DNA from: Chinchilla lanigera
Lineage: Eukaryota; Chordata; Mammalia; Rodentia; Chinchillidae
Reading direction: 5' to 3'
NCBI RefSeq assembly: GCF_000276665.1
Contig: NW_004955416.1
Location: 4,541,580 to 4,605,579, forward strand
DNA: 64,000 nt
The position numbers and the translations under genes are program-made. The notes beneath the pieces were generated by a model. It was given only the letters and a program-made list of their open reading frames with translations. It did not search any database and had not been told where the DNA came from. Shown here piece by piece: positions 34,091 through 47,500 of this stretch. How positions within the stretch are numbered: the stretch's first letter is position 1; each line of letters begins with the position of its first letter.

Positions 34091-37059
34091 AAGAAGGATG
34101 TACTACAACATGGCATTATGGAGAGAAAGAGGGAAGAACACAGGTAGAGACGAAGACACCATGCCAAGTCACCCGCCTCGTGATTTTGCTGGTTTCAGAG
34201 AATATTTCCAAACAGTTTAGCATTTCATTTTAAATGATGAGCATCTGATTATTTTGTAGTTATGGGGAAGATGTTTGAAAATATTTCTAAATCATATGTC
34301 TTAAACTACTTAGCTAAACGGATCTGCTCAAGTGAATCGAAATTGGAAAAGAGCATTTTGCAATTTAGCGTGTTTTCCTAGGCAAGCCTTCCAAAAGTAA
34401 GAAAGTGGCTTGTTGAGAAAATATTTGATTAATTTGCTATGATTTGAATATTTTCATGGAAAGGGTCCTGAACCACAGTGCTTCTTTTCTGATTGTGAAA
34501 TTCTCATTTTTATAAAATACTACGTTATAATGGCCATCTTATTTAATGTCAAGTAGATGCTCATTTATAGCTATCAAAATGCTTGAAAAAGAGAAGCATA
34601 AGATTTATTTTGGCTTTGGACAGCTTATTCAGTAAACACTTTTTTATTTGCTCATTTGTAAGGATAAGGCGAAGAATAAAATCTAATTTCTTATTTTATT
34701 AGAAGTCGGTATCAGAGTGATGCAGGACTGTGGATTTAAGAAATCTGTAAATCTCTTTAATAAAGGCCTGGGGAATTATTAGCAAGAACAAATGTAAAAT
34801 GCTTGACAGTTACGTTTCTAAAAGAAAAACACAATAATCTCATTAAAGAAATTACTGACAGCAGCTCACAGATGTTAATGGTTGAAGAAACAAAGGACGC
34901 ACAATATCAAAAAGCAAATTATGTTCTTCCTCTTTTAGAATTTTACTGTCGATCTACCTTATTGAGCATAACAGCAAGTTTCACTTTTTCACTGAGTAGT
35001 CCTCTTTCTCGCTAATGCTGGAAAATGTAGAATGAAACATATTTTTATGTAATGGCCTCTAAAATTTAAACATAATTGTTAAATCCTTGAGGAAAGATGT
35101 TTATTTGAAAGTGCAATATATGTAGAAATACACACGATTTTATATATACATATTATTTGTGTATTAAAGGCTATACAGAGTTACATAGAGATATATGATA
35201 AATTCATGGCTCCAAGAATTAAAAATTTTTTAAAATTCTTTTCTGTTTTATCCTTGATTTCTCTTAAAATCTTTAACAAGAGGTAAATTATATGATGGTC
35301 AAGAGGAGTCCAATAAAAAAGAAAGGGCTTTTTTCTCTATAGGAAAAATAACAATTGTAAAATATCACCTATATTATTTCCCTAACAATCTTGCATACTA
35401 ACAGAGCAGGTGATTTGGTTTCTGTTTAGTGCTTTTCCCGATAGTTCATGAAATATACCAAATCATACTAGGCATGCTGCTGCATCACACCATGGTGAAT
35501 ATTACTCATTTGGATCAAAATTAAGAAAGACAGTTTGTACACTTAATTCTTTAATCTTTCACCTGAGCTTCTTAAGTGTTTCAGCATTCTAGAAGCTGCC
35601 CACTTCTCTAAGATGTAGTAAATATTCAATTATGTCCATTTTGTACTTGAGAAAATGAAAGCACTTAGAGACTACTGATCAGAATAATGTTTTCAAATGT
35701 GTTAATGCAACTAGGCAATCTGAAATCTGGGCAGAGACCCACTGGGCACACTGCCTGACAAAGACCTCAGCAGTCAGAATCTGAATCCCAGATGCCCACA
35801 GTGTGGGAATTTAGACAAGCCGCTGATTAATACTCTTCCTGCATTTCAATACATCTAAATTCAACATGCAAAGCTTATATTTCAGGTGCAACTTCTTTGA
35901 TAGAAGAGAATATGTAGAGAAATAGGGGTGCCTTAATAATAATATTTTAATATATTATGCCTTAATGTTATATCAAATTAAAATACAATATAAAAATAAA
36001 AGAGCAGATGTAAATACTACTGTTCCTCACAAGCTGAGAGATACATAAGCTACTGATCAATCCATAGTCAATTTTATCTTATTCTTAGTTTGCCAGAGTA
36101 AGATTTTATTGAAAATCTGTATGATTTATAAACTAAAATATTTGATGTAACTTGAAAAAAATTCCAGGATGTCAATTTTTCATATTTTCACTTGTATTCT
36201 AAAAAGTCAAGTCATTTAAGTATTTCATCTTTGGATTATAAGTTGCTGCTACAATAAAAGAGAAGCTGTACAGTGAGGGAAAGAACAGTTTTGTAAGGAA
36301 CCAAATCAGAAAAGAGAGAGAAAGACAGAGGAATTCTAGGCATACGAGACGATCTGAATGGTTTGTACATTTTATTTGTGAAAAATAAAATTTCACAGAA
36401 ACATTTTTATATATGTCTCATTTCTAATTTTAAAATACGTTTAATGAATCAAAGTTTCATGTGAGGAACCAAAATAAATTTACGTGACTGGCTACTAATG
36501 CACCAAACGGGTATAAGGGTTTCTAAAATTATTTTCTAGGGACTGGAGTCAGAAAAAACTTCAATAGCATCTAATAAAAATAATTTATACACAGCAAAGA
36601 TTGTCTCTTGGATACTAGTCTTTACTCTCCCTAAGAATTAAAATAAAGTTAAGTGTAACTATTCTCATCCCTGGCAACCTGCAGATGACGAGGGAAAATT
36701 CACATTTTCCCGCAATCCCTTTGGTGCGTTGGAAAAGAGAACTGAACAGGACAACACGGACAACAGTTTACTTTTCTACAGTGCCCAGAAAGGAAGATGT
36801 TACATTCACGGGGCCCCTCCATGTGCTTTCATAGATGTTACTTCATTTGATCCAAAACAAGAAATACTTCATTCATTAGCTTTAGATTATGAGAAAATAT
36901 TATGGAGACTTCTTATATCCTGGGAACTCAGTTTCCACTATAATTAAAATCTTGCACTAATATGTTACATTTGTTATGACTGTTAAACTGATATAGACAC
37001 ATTGCTATGAACTGAAGTCCTCACTTTATTCAGAATGTGTTAGCTTAATTCAATGTCAA
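34091..37059. other. AT-rich unique DNA, no gene seen
   Basis: No gene or clear repeat over about 3 kb. It is locally very AT-rich at 35090-35250 and 35930-36000. Confidence 0.45.
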
Positions 37060-37265
37060 TTTTCTGTTCAAGGAGTACGTTCAGGATACCACATTATATT
37101 TAGTTGTCACTTTTTCTTAGAATCCTCTTGGCTGTGACAGTTTTCCAGGCTTTCCTTATTACTGATGACCTTCACAGTTTGAGGAATAAACTGTTCAAGT
37201 ATTTTTTAGTATGCCCCTTTGCTGGAATTTTCCTGATTTTTTTTCATATTAGACTAGGATGCCTC
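37060..37265 (+). repeat. Old L1M-like fragment
   Basis: Reads AGGATACCACATTATATTTA, then GTTGTCACTTTTTCTTAG, then GGCTGTGACAGTTTTCCAGG, then CATATTAGACTAGGATG. The same wording is found in the old LINE-like stretch at 54075-55250, so both belong to one ancient family. Confidence 0.5.
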
Positions 37266-38755
37266 ACTTGATTTTAATCATAATCCTATTGGGTTGATAT
37301 TGTGTAAATGGAGAAACTGAAGTGGATAGAGTTGAAATAAATTAGCTCAGCTACCTAGGTAGTAAGAGATCTGTGATGCCCACTCCTGTGTGGGTCTACA
37401 CTGTATTGGTTTTGTAGCTGTCGTCATCTTATGTTTAAAAGATGCCCTACGTTTGTTTATTTATTTCTTAAGGGGCTTAATTTGTTTTCCCATGTGAAAG
37501 GTGTCTAATTGCCTGCTTTGCCAAAACAAAAGTAAATAAACAGATAAATACAATTGCATAGGAATACAAAATCAGTTTGGAGGTTTAAATAAAAAAAAAA
37601 TATCCAGGCTCATGGTTCATTGGTTGTTAAAACAATTAACATCCTTCTATAGACTCCACTGGAGTAATTTTTTTCAGGGTCAAGTTAACACCAGAAAACT
37701 AGTCACTTCTTCTCTTCTGCATCCAAATTCAGGGTAGGCAACACCCAGGGAGACCTTTAGAGTAATGTGTAATTTTGGAAACCAGGCTACTACGTTAGAC
37801 ATAAAAAATTACTTAGATTCCTTAGGTGGACAAATTCTGGGAGGTTAAAACAAGAGCCAGATGGGTGGGGTTAGGAAGGTTCACTTCTCCTTAGGTACTG
37901 CCTTTTCTTCTCTCCTTCCTTGTCCACTAACATCCAAGACTGGGATTATTGACCATATGATGAAGTATGAGTGGAAATAAAGGTAAAATTAATTCTTTAA
38001 GATACTTCTTTTAGGTCACTGCTTTCGTGTAGATAGAGGGTTGGGGAAAGACAGTTGGTGCCTCCATATGAAAATAGAGCTGATTGCAGGACTTAGCTTA
38101 GGAGTGTTTGTAGTTCACATGGGTGTAGCTTCCCCTCTGAACCAGCTTGCTCAGTTTCTGAGAGTGTGGCCCTGACATTAGTAGGTCTACACTGAGATCC
38201 ACTCACCTATGTCTAGTGGTACAAAACCCAAATAATGAGATTTGCTAAATAAATGTTTATCAAAGGACATTTAGCTAATTGAGGACATGCCACTTTCTAT
38301 AAATCCAGAAATAAATCACACAAAAGTGCCTGCTGTCAAGAAAAGAACTGTCTGTAGAGGATGGAGCAGTAATCCAACTACAATGTAATAGAGGCAATAA
38401 TCAAGGCAGCCACAATATGCAAAACAAATGCTCTTTTGGGAGCGTTCAACAAAGCGTCAGGGAAGCAAATCTACAGTTGTGCTGGTGGCACCATCTTGTT
38501 GTAAAATATGGGGAAAAAAATCACACGACCTCTGCATTTTGTTTTCATTTCTTTTTCTTTTTTTAAAACCTAACTAACATTAAAGTTCATTAAATATGTA
38601 TTTGTTGGAAAATGCTACTGGGTGCTAATTGTTTCAGAATGGTTTCTGGAACATGGTCAGACACATGGTTAAGTTTTCAAGTTGGGCACAGTTTGGTACC
38701 TATGTAACTAAACATCCTTACTGATAAACATATTACACACAGAGACACACATATT
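37266..38755. other. Unique DNA, no gene seen
   Basis: No gene or assigned repeat. Short A/T runs occur near 37590 and 38550. Confidence 0.45.
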
Positions 38756-39335
38756 GGTCTAGTAACTATGGTAGCACAACAAAGCACCATAAAACTTAGT
38801 GATTGAAGCAACATTTATTATGATCACAGATCTGGAATTTTGGCTGGGAATGGTGGCAATGCCTTGTCTCTGCTCCACTCTTTATCCTCTAGGGGCTGGG
38901 CTCATTTATAGCCCCTTCCTGCACATGTTGCTGCAGGGGCTCAAATACTTAGAAAGTTGGAAAATCCTGGTGCTCCTTAGGCATCTCCTTTACCTCTATG
39001 CAGCCTCTGCACATGGTCTTTGGTGTGGAGATGCAGAGTTCAAGGAAGTTAATATCCTGAGGTGTAGCTATGTCATCTTTTCTTACTTGTACATGGGAGT
39101 CATGCAGTGTTATTTCCACTGCATTCCATTGTTAAAAGACAAACTCCCACTCAGGAGAGGAGAAGTTAGAACCTGCTTTGGTATAGGAAGAATCAAAATA
39201 TTTTTGAAAAGCAGGGGAAATATAATGGATAGCAGAACTTTCTACACGATAGCATTTAATTTGAACACAATTTCTTTTGACCCTTTAGTTTTATATAATC
39301 AACCATTTCTGGTATGTGAAGAAGTCAGCTAATGT
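38756..39335. repeat. Ancient interspersed repeat spanning a 177-codon open frame
   Basis: The start AACAAAGCACCATAAAACTT then AGTGATTGAAGCAACATTTA resembles the widespread mammalian repeat wording 'caaattaccacaaacttagtggcttaaaacaacacaaattta'. Later, CATTCCATTGTTAAAAGACA then AACTCCCACTCAGGAGAGGA also fits old repeat text. A plus-strand frame of 177 codons (38799-39332) lies on it. With no domain and a repeat underneath, I do not call it a gene. The family is uncertain (LTR or DNA transposon). Confidence 0.5.
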
Positions 39336-39399
39336 ATAATTAATATTAAGGCCTATATAAAATAATAATGGTTACTTCCTTCTGATGGTAGGCCCTGGA

Positions 39400-39605
39400 A
39401 AAGTTAAAGGCCAGTGAGCTATAATTACTAACAGTATTTAAACAATAGCTATGTGCATTACCTGTACTTTGTTAGTACTAATACATTCCATATATTTTAT
39501 CTCATTCAATTCTTCTAGTCTATACAATAGTCTATAAAATAGGTTCTTATATTATCCCTGTATTGTGAATGAATTTTTCCAAGATTGTGAAACTACTTTC
39601 ACCAG
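39400..39605 (-). repeat. MIR-like fragment
   Basis: The plus strand reads TTTTATCTCATTCAATTCTT, then AATAGGTTCTTATATTATCC, then TTTTCCAAGATTGTGAAACT. This is the reverse of MIR order. Confidence 0.55.
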
Positions 39606-39783
39606 TGCCTCTCACTCCAGAGGCCTCAGTCTTAATAGCCATGCTAATGTCTGAAGACCACAGTTGCCTAGGCATTTTGAATGACAAACTTCCCCACTTA
39701 TAAGAGTCATCTTTCCAAAAGGCATGCAGTTTGATGACTTATGTTCATGCTTGTTTTGTCTTTTCAATTTTTGTTCATATTTT

Positions 39784-39873
39784 TTCTTTTTTAATCTGGC
39801 AGTGCTGTGGATCAAACTCATGGCATTGTACATGCTAGGCACATGCTCTACCATCGATCTACATCACCAACCC
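39784..39873 (-). mobile_element. ID-type SINE, minus strand, older copy
   Basis: The reverse strand shows GGGTTGGTGATGTAGATCGA where ID has a TAGCTCA A box, then GTTTGATCCACAG as the B box. The T-rich end lies at low coordinates. Flanks TCATATTTT at 39775-39783 and 39874-39882 are identical. The A box has decayed, so it is probably older than the copies at 28727 and 63679. Confidence 0.85.
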
Positions 39874-39882
39874 TCATATTTT

Positions 39883-41999
39883 ATTTTTATTGTGACCTAA
39901 TACTGTTAATTTGCAAATTTAGGAGATCTGCACAGACTGAATAGAGTAAAATCTGTGCTCAATGTTGATATTATAGCTTTAAAAATTATTAAAATAAAAA
40001 AAGAAAATGTTCAAGTTAGTTTCATATGCATGTCTAAATGTATAGAAAGAAGATGAATGAAACAAATCAAAACATTAAAAAAATAAAAATTATTAAAATA
40101 TTACTAGAGATTTCTCAGGTCTAACAAAGCTAGGAAACCACAGATTCCTGGGTCTTCTGACTGCGAGAAACCAAAGCACCTTGTTGTCGACTGTTTTTGA
40201 TAGATACTTGCATTCTAAGTGGACACTGGGAAATCTATAAAGAATAGAGAGAACTTGGTTTGAAATGTGAGTAAAATGTCTGTAAATATGTTCTTTTTTC
40301 TGCAGCTCATGTTTGTTTTTTCAAAAATTCTTGAAGCATTTCACATCTCACTTTTGCATACCCCTAGTGCATCTGATGAATGTCAATGTGATGTAAGCAA
40401 CAAAGGGGGAAAACTTTCTGGGAAATGCACTCTCTTACTGTCCCTCCTGCTCAATCTATTATTAATCATGTTAGCAATAAAACGGCTCTTTATTCCGGGC
40501 CCAGCAGGGAAGTCTCCCTGGAAAGGGGTCTGGGTGTTTCCAGAGATTCCCACTGCAAGGCGGGAGCAGCCTTTGTGTGCCCAATTAGGTCATGGGACTG
40601 CCTGGAGAATGAAGAAATAAGGGTGTTGTCAGGTCACCTGGCCATCAGGTAATCAGTGTGAAGCTAGAGGAAAGAAGATGATTAAAAAGGGGAGACCAGA
40701 ATATGGGAGGTGGGTTATAGCTTTACAAATGCAAATTATTTGACTAATCTCATATATGAGAACCCAGGTTTTCTTTGTATCCTCCCCCACACACGTGGAT
40801 GTCTTTCGAGGTTCAAAATTTTGTTTAGAAATCCATTTGGCCCAAATGATACTCTTACTATGCTATTTGGAGTGTAGGGAACCAGTGGGCTTGATATCTT
40901 CTTTACTTACTATGCTCTCACTGTATTCTAGAATCAAATAATATATAATTATTAATGATGATGGTGCTCAGTGTATTCATTCAGTGAACTAGATGGAGTT
41001 CTTAGAAGGTATAAGGTGCTGGGGAATTGAAGATGATGAAAGAAGATGATGTATTTGGCTACTGTTTTCCAGGTAAAATAGACCAATACCTAGGAGTTAG
41101 TCCAGTGTCATTAATGCTGCAACAAACGCGCATGCTCAGTAGATGGTACAGGTGCAGCTGGGGATTCTTCACAGAGGCTAACTAGACTTTGGAAGACAGA
41201 GTGGGTGCTCCCTGGGGGAAAGAGAAGAGGATGGAGGGTCACCGTGTGGAACAAGCCAGAGGGCAGAGCGCCTCACGATGCGATGGATAGTTTGAGCTAT
41301 CTGGAATTGACGGTGTATGGCATGGCAGAAATGCTGGCAGGAGTGCACAGGCTCAAAGGGGCTTTGCATCCCATGTTTTGGAGAGTCCGCCATTGTGTGC
41401 ACAAGCCATCATTTTTCCCAGCAATGCACTGGAATCACAGAGGAAATCTCAAGTGCATCTTTTGCATGCCTCAGTCTTCTCATGTGCTAAATGGTTTTAA
41501 TCCTATCGTTAATGCTGTTTTCATAATTTCATCATTGCTTCCTATACTAGTGCAGTAATCTCCAAGCTAGCTCCCCTGACTTCTATCTTTTTTCTCTATG
41601 ACATTAAAGCAAGCAAAAATTTTATAGAAATTAAAAAGTAAAAAAAGACTATTACAAAAAACATTGTCATCTGTCTTCAGCAGCTCTTTAATTCCTCATG
41701 AATAAACTCCAGACTTCCTAAAAAGGCAATTTATACTTTCCATCACTAATTCTGATTTATTTTTTATACCAATATATCTCATACTTGATTTTTGGGCTGT
41801 CTGACCCACAATATTCTGGAGCTGATATAATCCTTGCATCTGGGTTAATCTCTTTCGGCTAATATCTCCCCATCTAGTTCTTGAGACCCAGGGCAATGCT
41901 ACCTTTTAGAATCAGAAAGAGTATCCTCAGCTTTTGAACTTTTAAATGGTCAGCATAAAAATTAAAAGACCTTACCCCGAACCCCTATTTCACTGTGCC
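39883..41999. other. Unique DNA, no gene seen
   Basis: No gene. Overlapping plus frames of 117 and 75 codons at 40267-40652, and frames on both strands at 41178-41558, lack domains. The 41160-41400 stretch is more GC-rich than its neighbours. Confidence 0.4.
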
Positions 42000-42140
42000 A
42001 ATTGTGAGATTTTTACAAACCTCTCTAACTCCAGTTTTATCATCCACAAAACAGGTAAAATAAATGTAATAATACCTACTCCACAGGATGATTGTGTATT
42101 TTAAATGAGAGAAAACAGGAAAATAGCTTTTATAAAATCT
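42000..42140 (+). repeat. MIR SINE fragment
   Basis: Reads CAGTTTTATCATCCACAAAA, then AATAATACCTACTCCACAGG, then ATGATTGTGTATTTTAAATG. This is a clear MIR core and 3' order. Confidence 0.75.
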
Positions 42141-43669
42141 GCAAGTTTATATTAACATGAGTTAGGGCATGGAGATTTTAAAAGTAGAATGAAGAATAAA
42201 AACAACTATGAACAGAAACAAAGTCCTTGTGAAAGGCCATGTACCCACTCTATGATTATGGGCAAGTTCCCAGATTGAACTCTGAATATACTATTGATTT
42301 GGGGATTTCATGAATTCTTTATACAACAAGGCATTGTGAGGTGGTTCAACGTGATGATACATGGAAAACTAATTCAAAAAGTACAATACTCTATAGATGT
42401 GCAAATGCTAAGTGTCATTATTTGTTTCTTAAATCACCATGATTATTCTCTATTCCACTGGATTTACGTGGATGTCTTACACCATGTACAAAATTATAAG
42501 AAACTTGAGCATTCGATGAGGCTGTATTCAGGTTTATTCCCTCACAGAATTAAAAAGTGCAGCTCATAAAGTCAGTGTCCTTCTTATCAAAGCAACACTC
42601 TGCCTGCTCTGCAGGGGACAGGCTGAGCTAAGGCAGGGCCGTGTTCCCTAGTCACAGTGCATTTTCTCCGCCTGGGCATTGTTACCTATGTGGCACTGTG
42701 GTGACAGCCTAGCTTATCTCTTACATATACTTTATTCTCAAACATCTGAGTCATTAGGGGAAAATTCCTTTGCCCTTGCTCATCCTTATCAGTAGAATTT
42801 GTCCTCAGAGTTTTATAATCACAATTTCCCACGTTGCTGTAGTTGCAGCCATCATTTTCATGTGATGTTCCCCCTCTGGTGTCTAACCCTGTGATGGACC
42901 AGTATTTCCTTTTACATTATGACTTACTGGAAAAATTCAATTTTCACATCTGTCTGGTGGATTTTGACTGATACTTTGCTCTCTCTATGTTGATATTGCT
43001 GGGAATTCTATGCATGTAAAACTGAATAGCACAGAATGAAAACCAAATGTTAAACTTCAGCTGTAACACAGAGCTTCTTTTCCTATTACTCGATTATTTT
43101 TAGAAGCTATTCTTATCACTCAACACATTTTACAAATTCTTTGTATGGCGATGGCCTTGAATAAGTCACACTGATCCTGATAGAGAAGCAGAGTCCTGGG
43201 GGTCCCACACACCACCCTATATCGCTACCCTGCTAATGCTCCTACTCCATTCTTTATGGGTCATGTGTAGTTCTTTAGAATTTACAAAGTCTTTCCTTTT
43301 CTATTTGGTCTCCATAATAATCCTGCGTAGCACAAGAGAATAGCCATAAAATGATGTTTTAGTGCTATTAAAATTTCAGGTTGAGATTGTTGCTCTTCAA
43401 TTTTCAATACCTTTTCCAGCACTTGAAAATTAAGTCACAGGTGTCTTAGCTATAGAATAAAGATGCTTATATCTTGCCTGTCTGCCTTCAAAGCCATTAA
43501 AGAAATTGAATGAAACAGTACTGAGAAAATGCTCAGGAAACTGCAAATCTTTATTTCTTTACAATTGTTGGGATGCACTTATTTCACAAAAGCTCCCCGG
43601 AGGAGGACGCAGTGTACACCTCATCTGCCTTGAGAAGGAGTATCATAGAGTGAGCGATTAAAATGGAGA
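42141..43669. other. Unique DNA, no gene seen
   Basis: No gene or assigned repeat. Confidence 0.45.
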
Positions 43670-43870
43670 TGTGAAGTTAGAATATGTCAGTTTTCTCTCT
43701 CGCTCTGCTTACTGTTAGCATTGGTCAAGTTACTTAACTTCTCTGTGTTTTAGTTGCCTTGTCTGCAGATCAGAGACCACAGACCTGATGTAAAGATTAA
43801 ATGTGTTATATACATAAAGTACTTTAAATAGTCTCTAGGACACATGGAGTGCTGTTTACTTGCTAGGTTT
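43670..43870 (+). repeat. MIR SINE
   Basis: Reads GGTCAAGTTACTTAACTTCT, then CTGTGTTTTAGTTGCCTTGT, then AAAGATTAAATGTGTTATAT, then AAAGTACTTTAAATAGTC. This is MIR order. Confidence 0.75.
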
Positions 43871-45349
43871 CCTGTTAGCTGTTGTTGCCACCCCTGTGTT
43901 CTATGCTGTAGAGAATGGACACATTTTGTCAAAGGTGTTTTAAAGCAACCAACATAAAGCACCCAGGATTACTGACAACAGAAATCTTTAAAACAATTTT
44001 CCTTACCATCTAGTAAGATCATCGATGCTTATAATGATAACTAAGTCATCCAGAAAAGTTAAAAATAAGTTCAGAAACTGGAAACAGATAGGTAACAATA
44101 AGAATTTCCTCTGTGACATGAGTATCAGTTACAAAGTACTCCTACGTGTACCTTTTCACGTAGTTACTATAATCACACAGAGCGGCACATCATACAGGAC
44201 TCCCATATACGGAAAAGAAAACCCAATACTGAGGGAAGCTCACTGTGGAGGACACCAAGAAGTGGGTATATGTAGGAAACCAGGTTTTTTGAATGAGGTG
44301 CATTTTACACTACTCTTGATTTTCTCAGCTGCCTGATGCACCACTGTGAGGATATTTCCATGAAATCACTCCTATTTTTATCTGGTTATCTTCCTGACCA
44401 GGAGGAGTAGCAGGGAAAAGTGGAAACTAGGAGGAGGACAACATCCCTTGGGCACATAACAAGGCACTGAGTGTGGGGCTCCATCGCTCTTCCCTGGAGT
44501 TATGTGCACGGCACATCAGCCTGAGCTGAGTTAGCGATGACTGCGCAGACAGCAGGTGGCTGAGAACAGACTGTAGCACAATGGCACGGCAAAGCCGGGT
44601 CCCTCCTGGAGCTATTGTTTCCTGCATGGAGCAGCCCGAGTCTTGTGTGAAGCAGCTTTGCTGTCTGAGAGCCACGTGGGAGAAAACTCCTGATAATTCA
44701 GCAGTGCTGGTCTTTGAGTAAAGTGAGACGGCACTAGGCCTGCCATCTCACGCCTTAGTTGCACTACTCAAAATGTAAAATGTGAACTACAGATTCTTAT
44801 TAGAATTGTAATGGCTGCATATTTATTTTAATGTTTTCAAGAAAATATAACTAGTAGTTGTAACAAAAGATAAATATTCCCCAGTAAAATCATATTAAGT
44901 AAACACAGATTTGTTATTTAAAAGACATTGTATAAATAAAATACGAAGTGGTAAGTGGACATGGCAAAATTATGGAAGGAAATTATGGGAAAAAATCAAT
45001 TACACTGAAGTATAGTCACAGGAATCAAAATATTAAAGAACTAAATTCTGATAAAATAACATATGTACTCTTTAAACCACATTAGCATACCTAGTTCTAG
45101 AGACAGGTTCAATAATAATTGCAATTTTGCAATAACACTAAGCATAAATATTATTTTGAAATACCTGCAGCAACTGTCAAGTGATATAAAAATATCTGAG
45201 ATTTCTCTTGGTTCCAAAGTCTTTGGAACTGCTGATACCACTATCCTTCATTTCCTGCATTCGTAATTGAAGGAAAAATACATCTCAGAACTCAGTGAGA
45301 CTAGATAAGCTAATTTCCCTTCAAACATTCTCCAAATCAAGGACTTCAG
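43871..45349. other. Unique DNA, no gene seen
   Basis: No gene. The block at 44410-44690 is clearly more GC-rich than its surroundings, with CACGTG-type words, but has no recognisable frame or repeat. Confidence 0.4.
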
Positions 45350-45595
45350 TGAGGTGTCCAGATGAACCGGGTTCCAATCCTACTGCTTGTGTGTCATAGG
45401 TATGTACATCACTTATACAAATGACTCAAGTTCCTAAGCCCCTGAGAGAGATAACAATAAGGACAACAATAATTCAAATAAGACAACAATAATTCACAGA
45501 GCTCCTTGGTATCTAGTGTGAAGATTGTGCAAGTAAAGTGCTTGGCACAGTGCTTAGCACATTGTCAAACTCACTAAGAGTTATGAGGTTGCTTC
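45350..45595 (+). repeat. MIR SINE with a short internal duplication
   Basis: Reads CCGGGTTCCAATCCTACTGC early and GTAAAGTGCTTGGCACAGTG late, as MIR does. In the middle GACAACAATAATTCA occurs twice (about 45462 and 45483), a short duplication inside the element. Confidence 0.75.
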
Positions 45596-46389
45596 TTGTG
45601 TCCCAGTGATGAGGGTGGGTGAATATTCAGCCAGCAGAATTCCCATTTTGGCCAACTATCAGACACATTCTTATTTCTATACCTTTCCCCTAAGGCCTCA
45701 GATGAAAGGGTTCCATTTTTCTGGAGGAGACTTGTGATCCCAAGATCACAGGCTTGCTTCTCTTTATGCTTTGCATGTAGTGACTAAGAAAAGTGACTCA
45801 GTTGCCGCATATATATACGGGAGAGGAGAAATATGGATATTATTATGTACATTTAGTGATTTTAGAATATACAAGAATGGGGAAAGATGATATAGGCAGA
45901 GACATTGTCTAAAACAATAAGCATTAGTAGTGATAGAATTAAAAAGGGAACAGAAGTTACACAGGTATTTTATGAGTAGAGAAGTTATCAAGATATTTTC
46001 CAGATATACTTGGCTGTATTACTGTAGTAGGTTAGAACAACTTTATGAAACCTAACAGTTCCCTATTATGAGTTAGAGACATGCAAACTTCCTCACGTTC
46101 TGCTCCAGTTTAATGCTTATAAAGTGAATAAGTTTAATATTAAAAATGAAAAAATGTGCAGGTAGATTTTACCTAATGGGGATTTGTCCATTTTACTTTT
46201 TGGCAAAAACCTTGCATTAGGCGTGAGATTTGGGAAGAGTTCAGATAAAAGAGTCTGAAAATAGTTATTGATGAGATGTGATCCTTGCTGTTAAGTAGAA
46301 CCCAGTTTCCCCAAATGGGAAGTTAGCAGGGTACATTGCTCTTGTAATGGGACTGATACACAAGTCTTGGGAGAGGATGATATATGTGA
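45596..46389. other. Unique DNA, no gene seen
   Basis: No gene or assigned repeat. Confidence 0.45.
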
Positions 46390-46610
46390 AGAGAAGTCCA
46401 TGGAGAGGACATTATGATATCAAGACAATGACAAAACAAATTTCAATGCAAATCTATAGAGACCACATTACAATGTCAAGGCGATGGTGAAATGGAAGTC
46501 TAGAGAGACCATTTTACAGTGTCAAGACCGTGGTAAGACAATGTCACTGAAAGAGTGCTGAGACCACATTGCCACGCTAAATCACAATGTCAAAACATTC
46601 TCAGAGCACA
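46390..46610. repeat. Imperfect minisatellite, about four diverged units
   Basis: A motif of the form AGAGACCACATTACAATGTC followed by AAG-CRATGGTRA recurs at about 46400, 46459, 46502 and 46560. Unit spacing varies from about 43 to 60 bp and the units are clearly diverged. No frame runs through it. The family is not recognised. Confidence 0.65.
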
Positions 46611-47199
46611 TCATCAGAGATCAGGTACCGCTTTTAAGACAATAGCAAAACAATGGAATTTCAAATAGCAAACAATGGAACAAAAGAATTTTATGTGACT
46701 TCCTGTTACTATCAAACGATGATGGTAAAAATGCATAGGCAATTCAAAAGGTTGTTAAGGAAATAAACAATGACATGCTATGAGATTGTGCAGTACACCC
46801 AGTTAGCATTTGGTGTAATTCTTGCTTTCAGGAGAGTGAAGTTCCTCAAGCAATTATACGGGATCAAGTTTAGAAAGCAAGTTTAGCTGAAGTCTGATCG
46901 AAGAAGAGGGGAAAGATACTGGGAACTACTAGAGCCACAACAGCAGCTTACGTATGAGAATCTCCTCTTCCTTATATAAATTGCTTATTGTTTTAATTAT
47001 TCAAGTGAATTGTCTTCATGGCGTGAAGGTCATAAATCCTTGGTTTCTCATTCCAGCTTTGTCTGTGTTCTTCATTTGTGATGTAACATTGATCGCTTCC
47101 TTCTTAGACTCAGCTCACAGTCATTACTAACTGTCAATCACTGTACTAGGTGCTTGGTGTCATTATCTGCAAAATGGACTTTTCCTATCAAGCAAGAAG
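46611..47199. other. Unique DNA, no gene seen
   Basis: No gene or assigned repeat. The first 70 bp continue the CAAAACAATGGA-type wording of the minisatellite. Confidence 0.4.
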
Positions 47200-47500
47200 G
47201 GTAAGGAAGCTGTTGCTATAAGATGCTGCTAATGAATGTGATGAGGAGAGGGTCTAATCCAAGCCCTGCTGCCCCTCTAGCTTTGTGAAGTTGAGCACAC
47301 TGCCAGGCCACGCTATCTTCAGGTTTCTCTGTACATAAACACAGTGGGGTCATCTATGTGCTCACTTCCACTTACACTCTAGAAAGCTGGAATTGGGTTC
47401 CCAGCTGTGCATCCTAACAAGTGGCTGAGCTTCTCTGGATCTCTTTGTCCTCATAATAAAACAGCCACTGTGACCTCACAGATGCTTCCGTACTTCTAAA
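47200..47500 (+). repeat. MIR-like fragment
   Basis: Reads GAATTGGGTTCCCAGCTGTG, then AGTGGCTGAGCTTCTCTGGA, then CCTCATAATAAAACAG. This is decayed MIR order. Limits are approximate. Confidence 0.5.

Noticed and set aside
38799..39332. 177-codon open frame on the plus strand
   Set aside because: It lies on an ancient interspersed repeat, is rich in Leu/Cys/Tyr as random frames in such DNA are, and has no domain.
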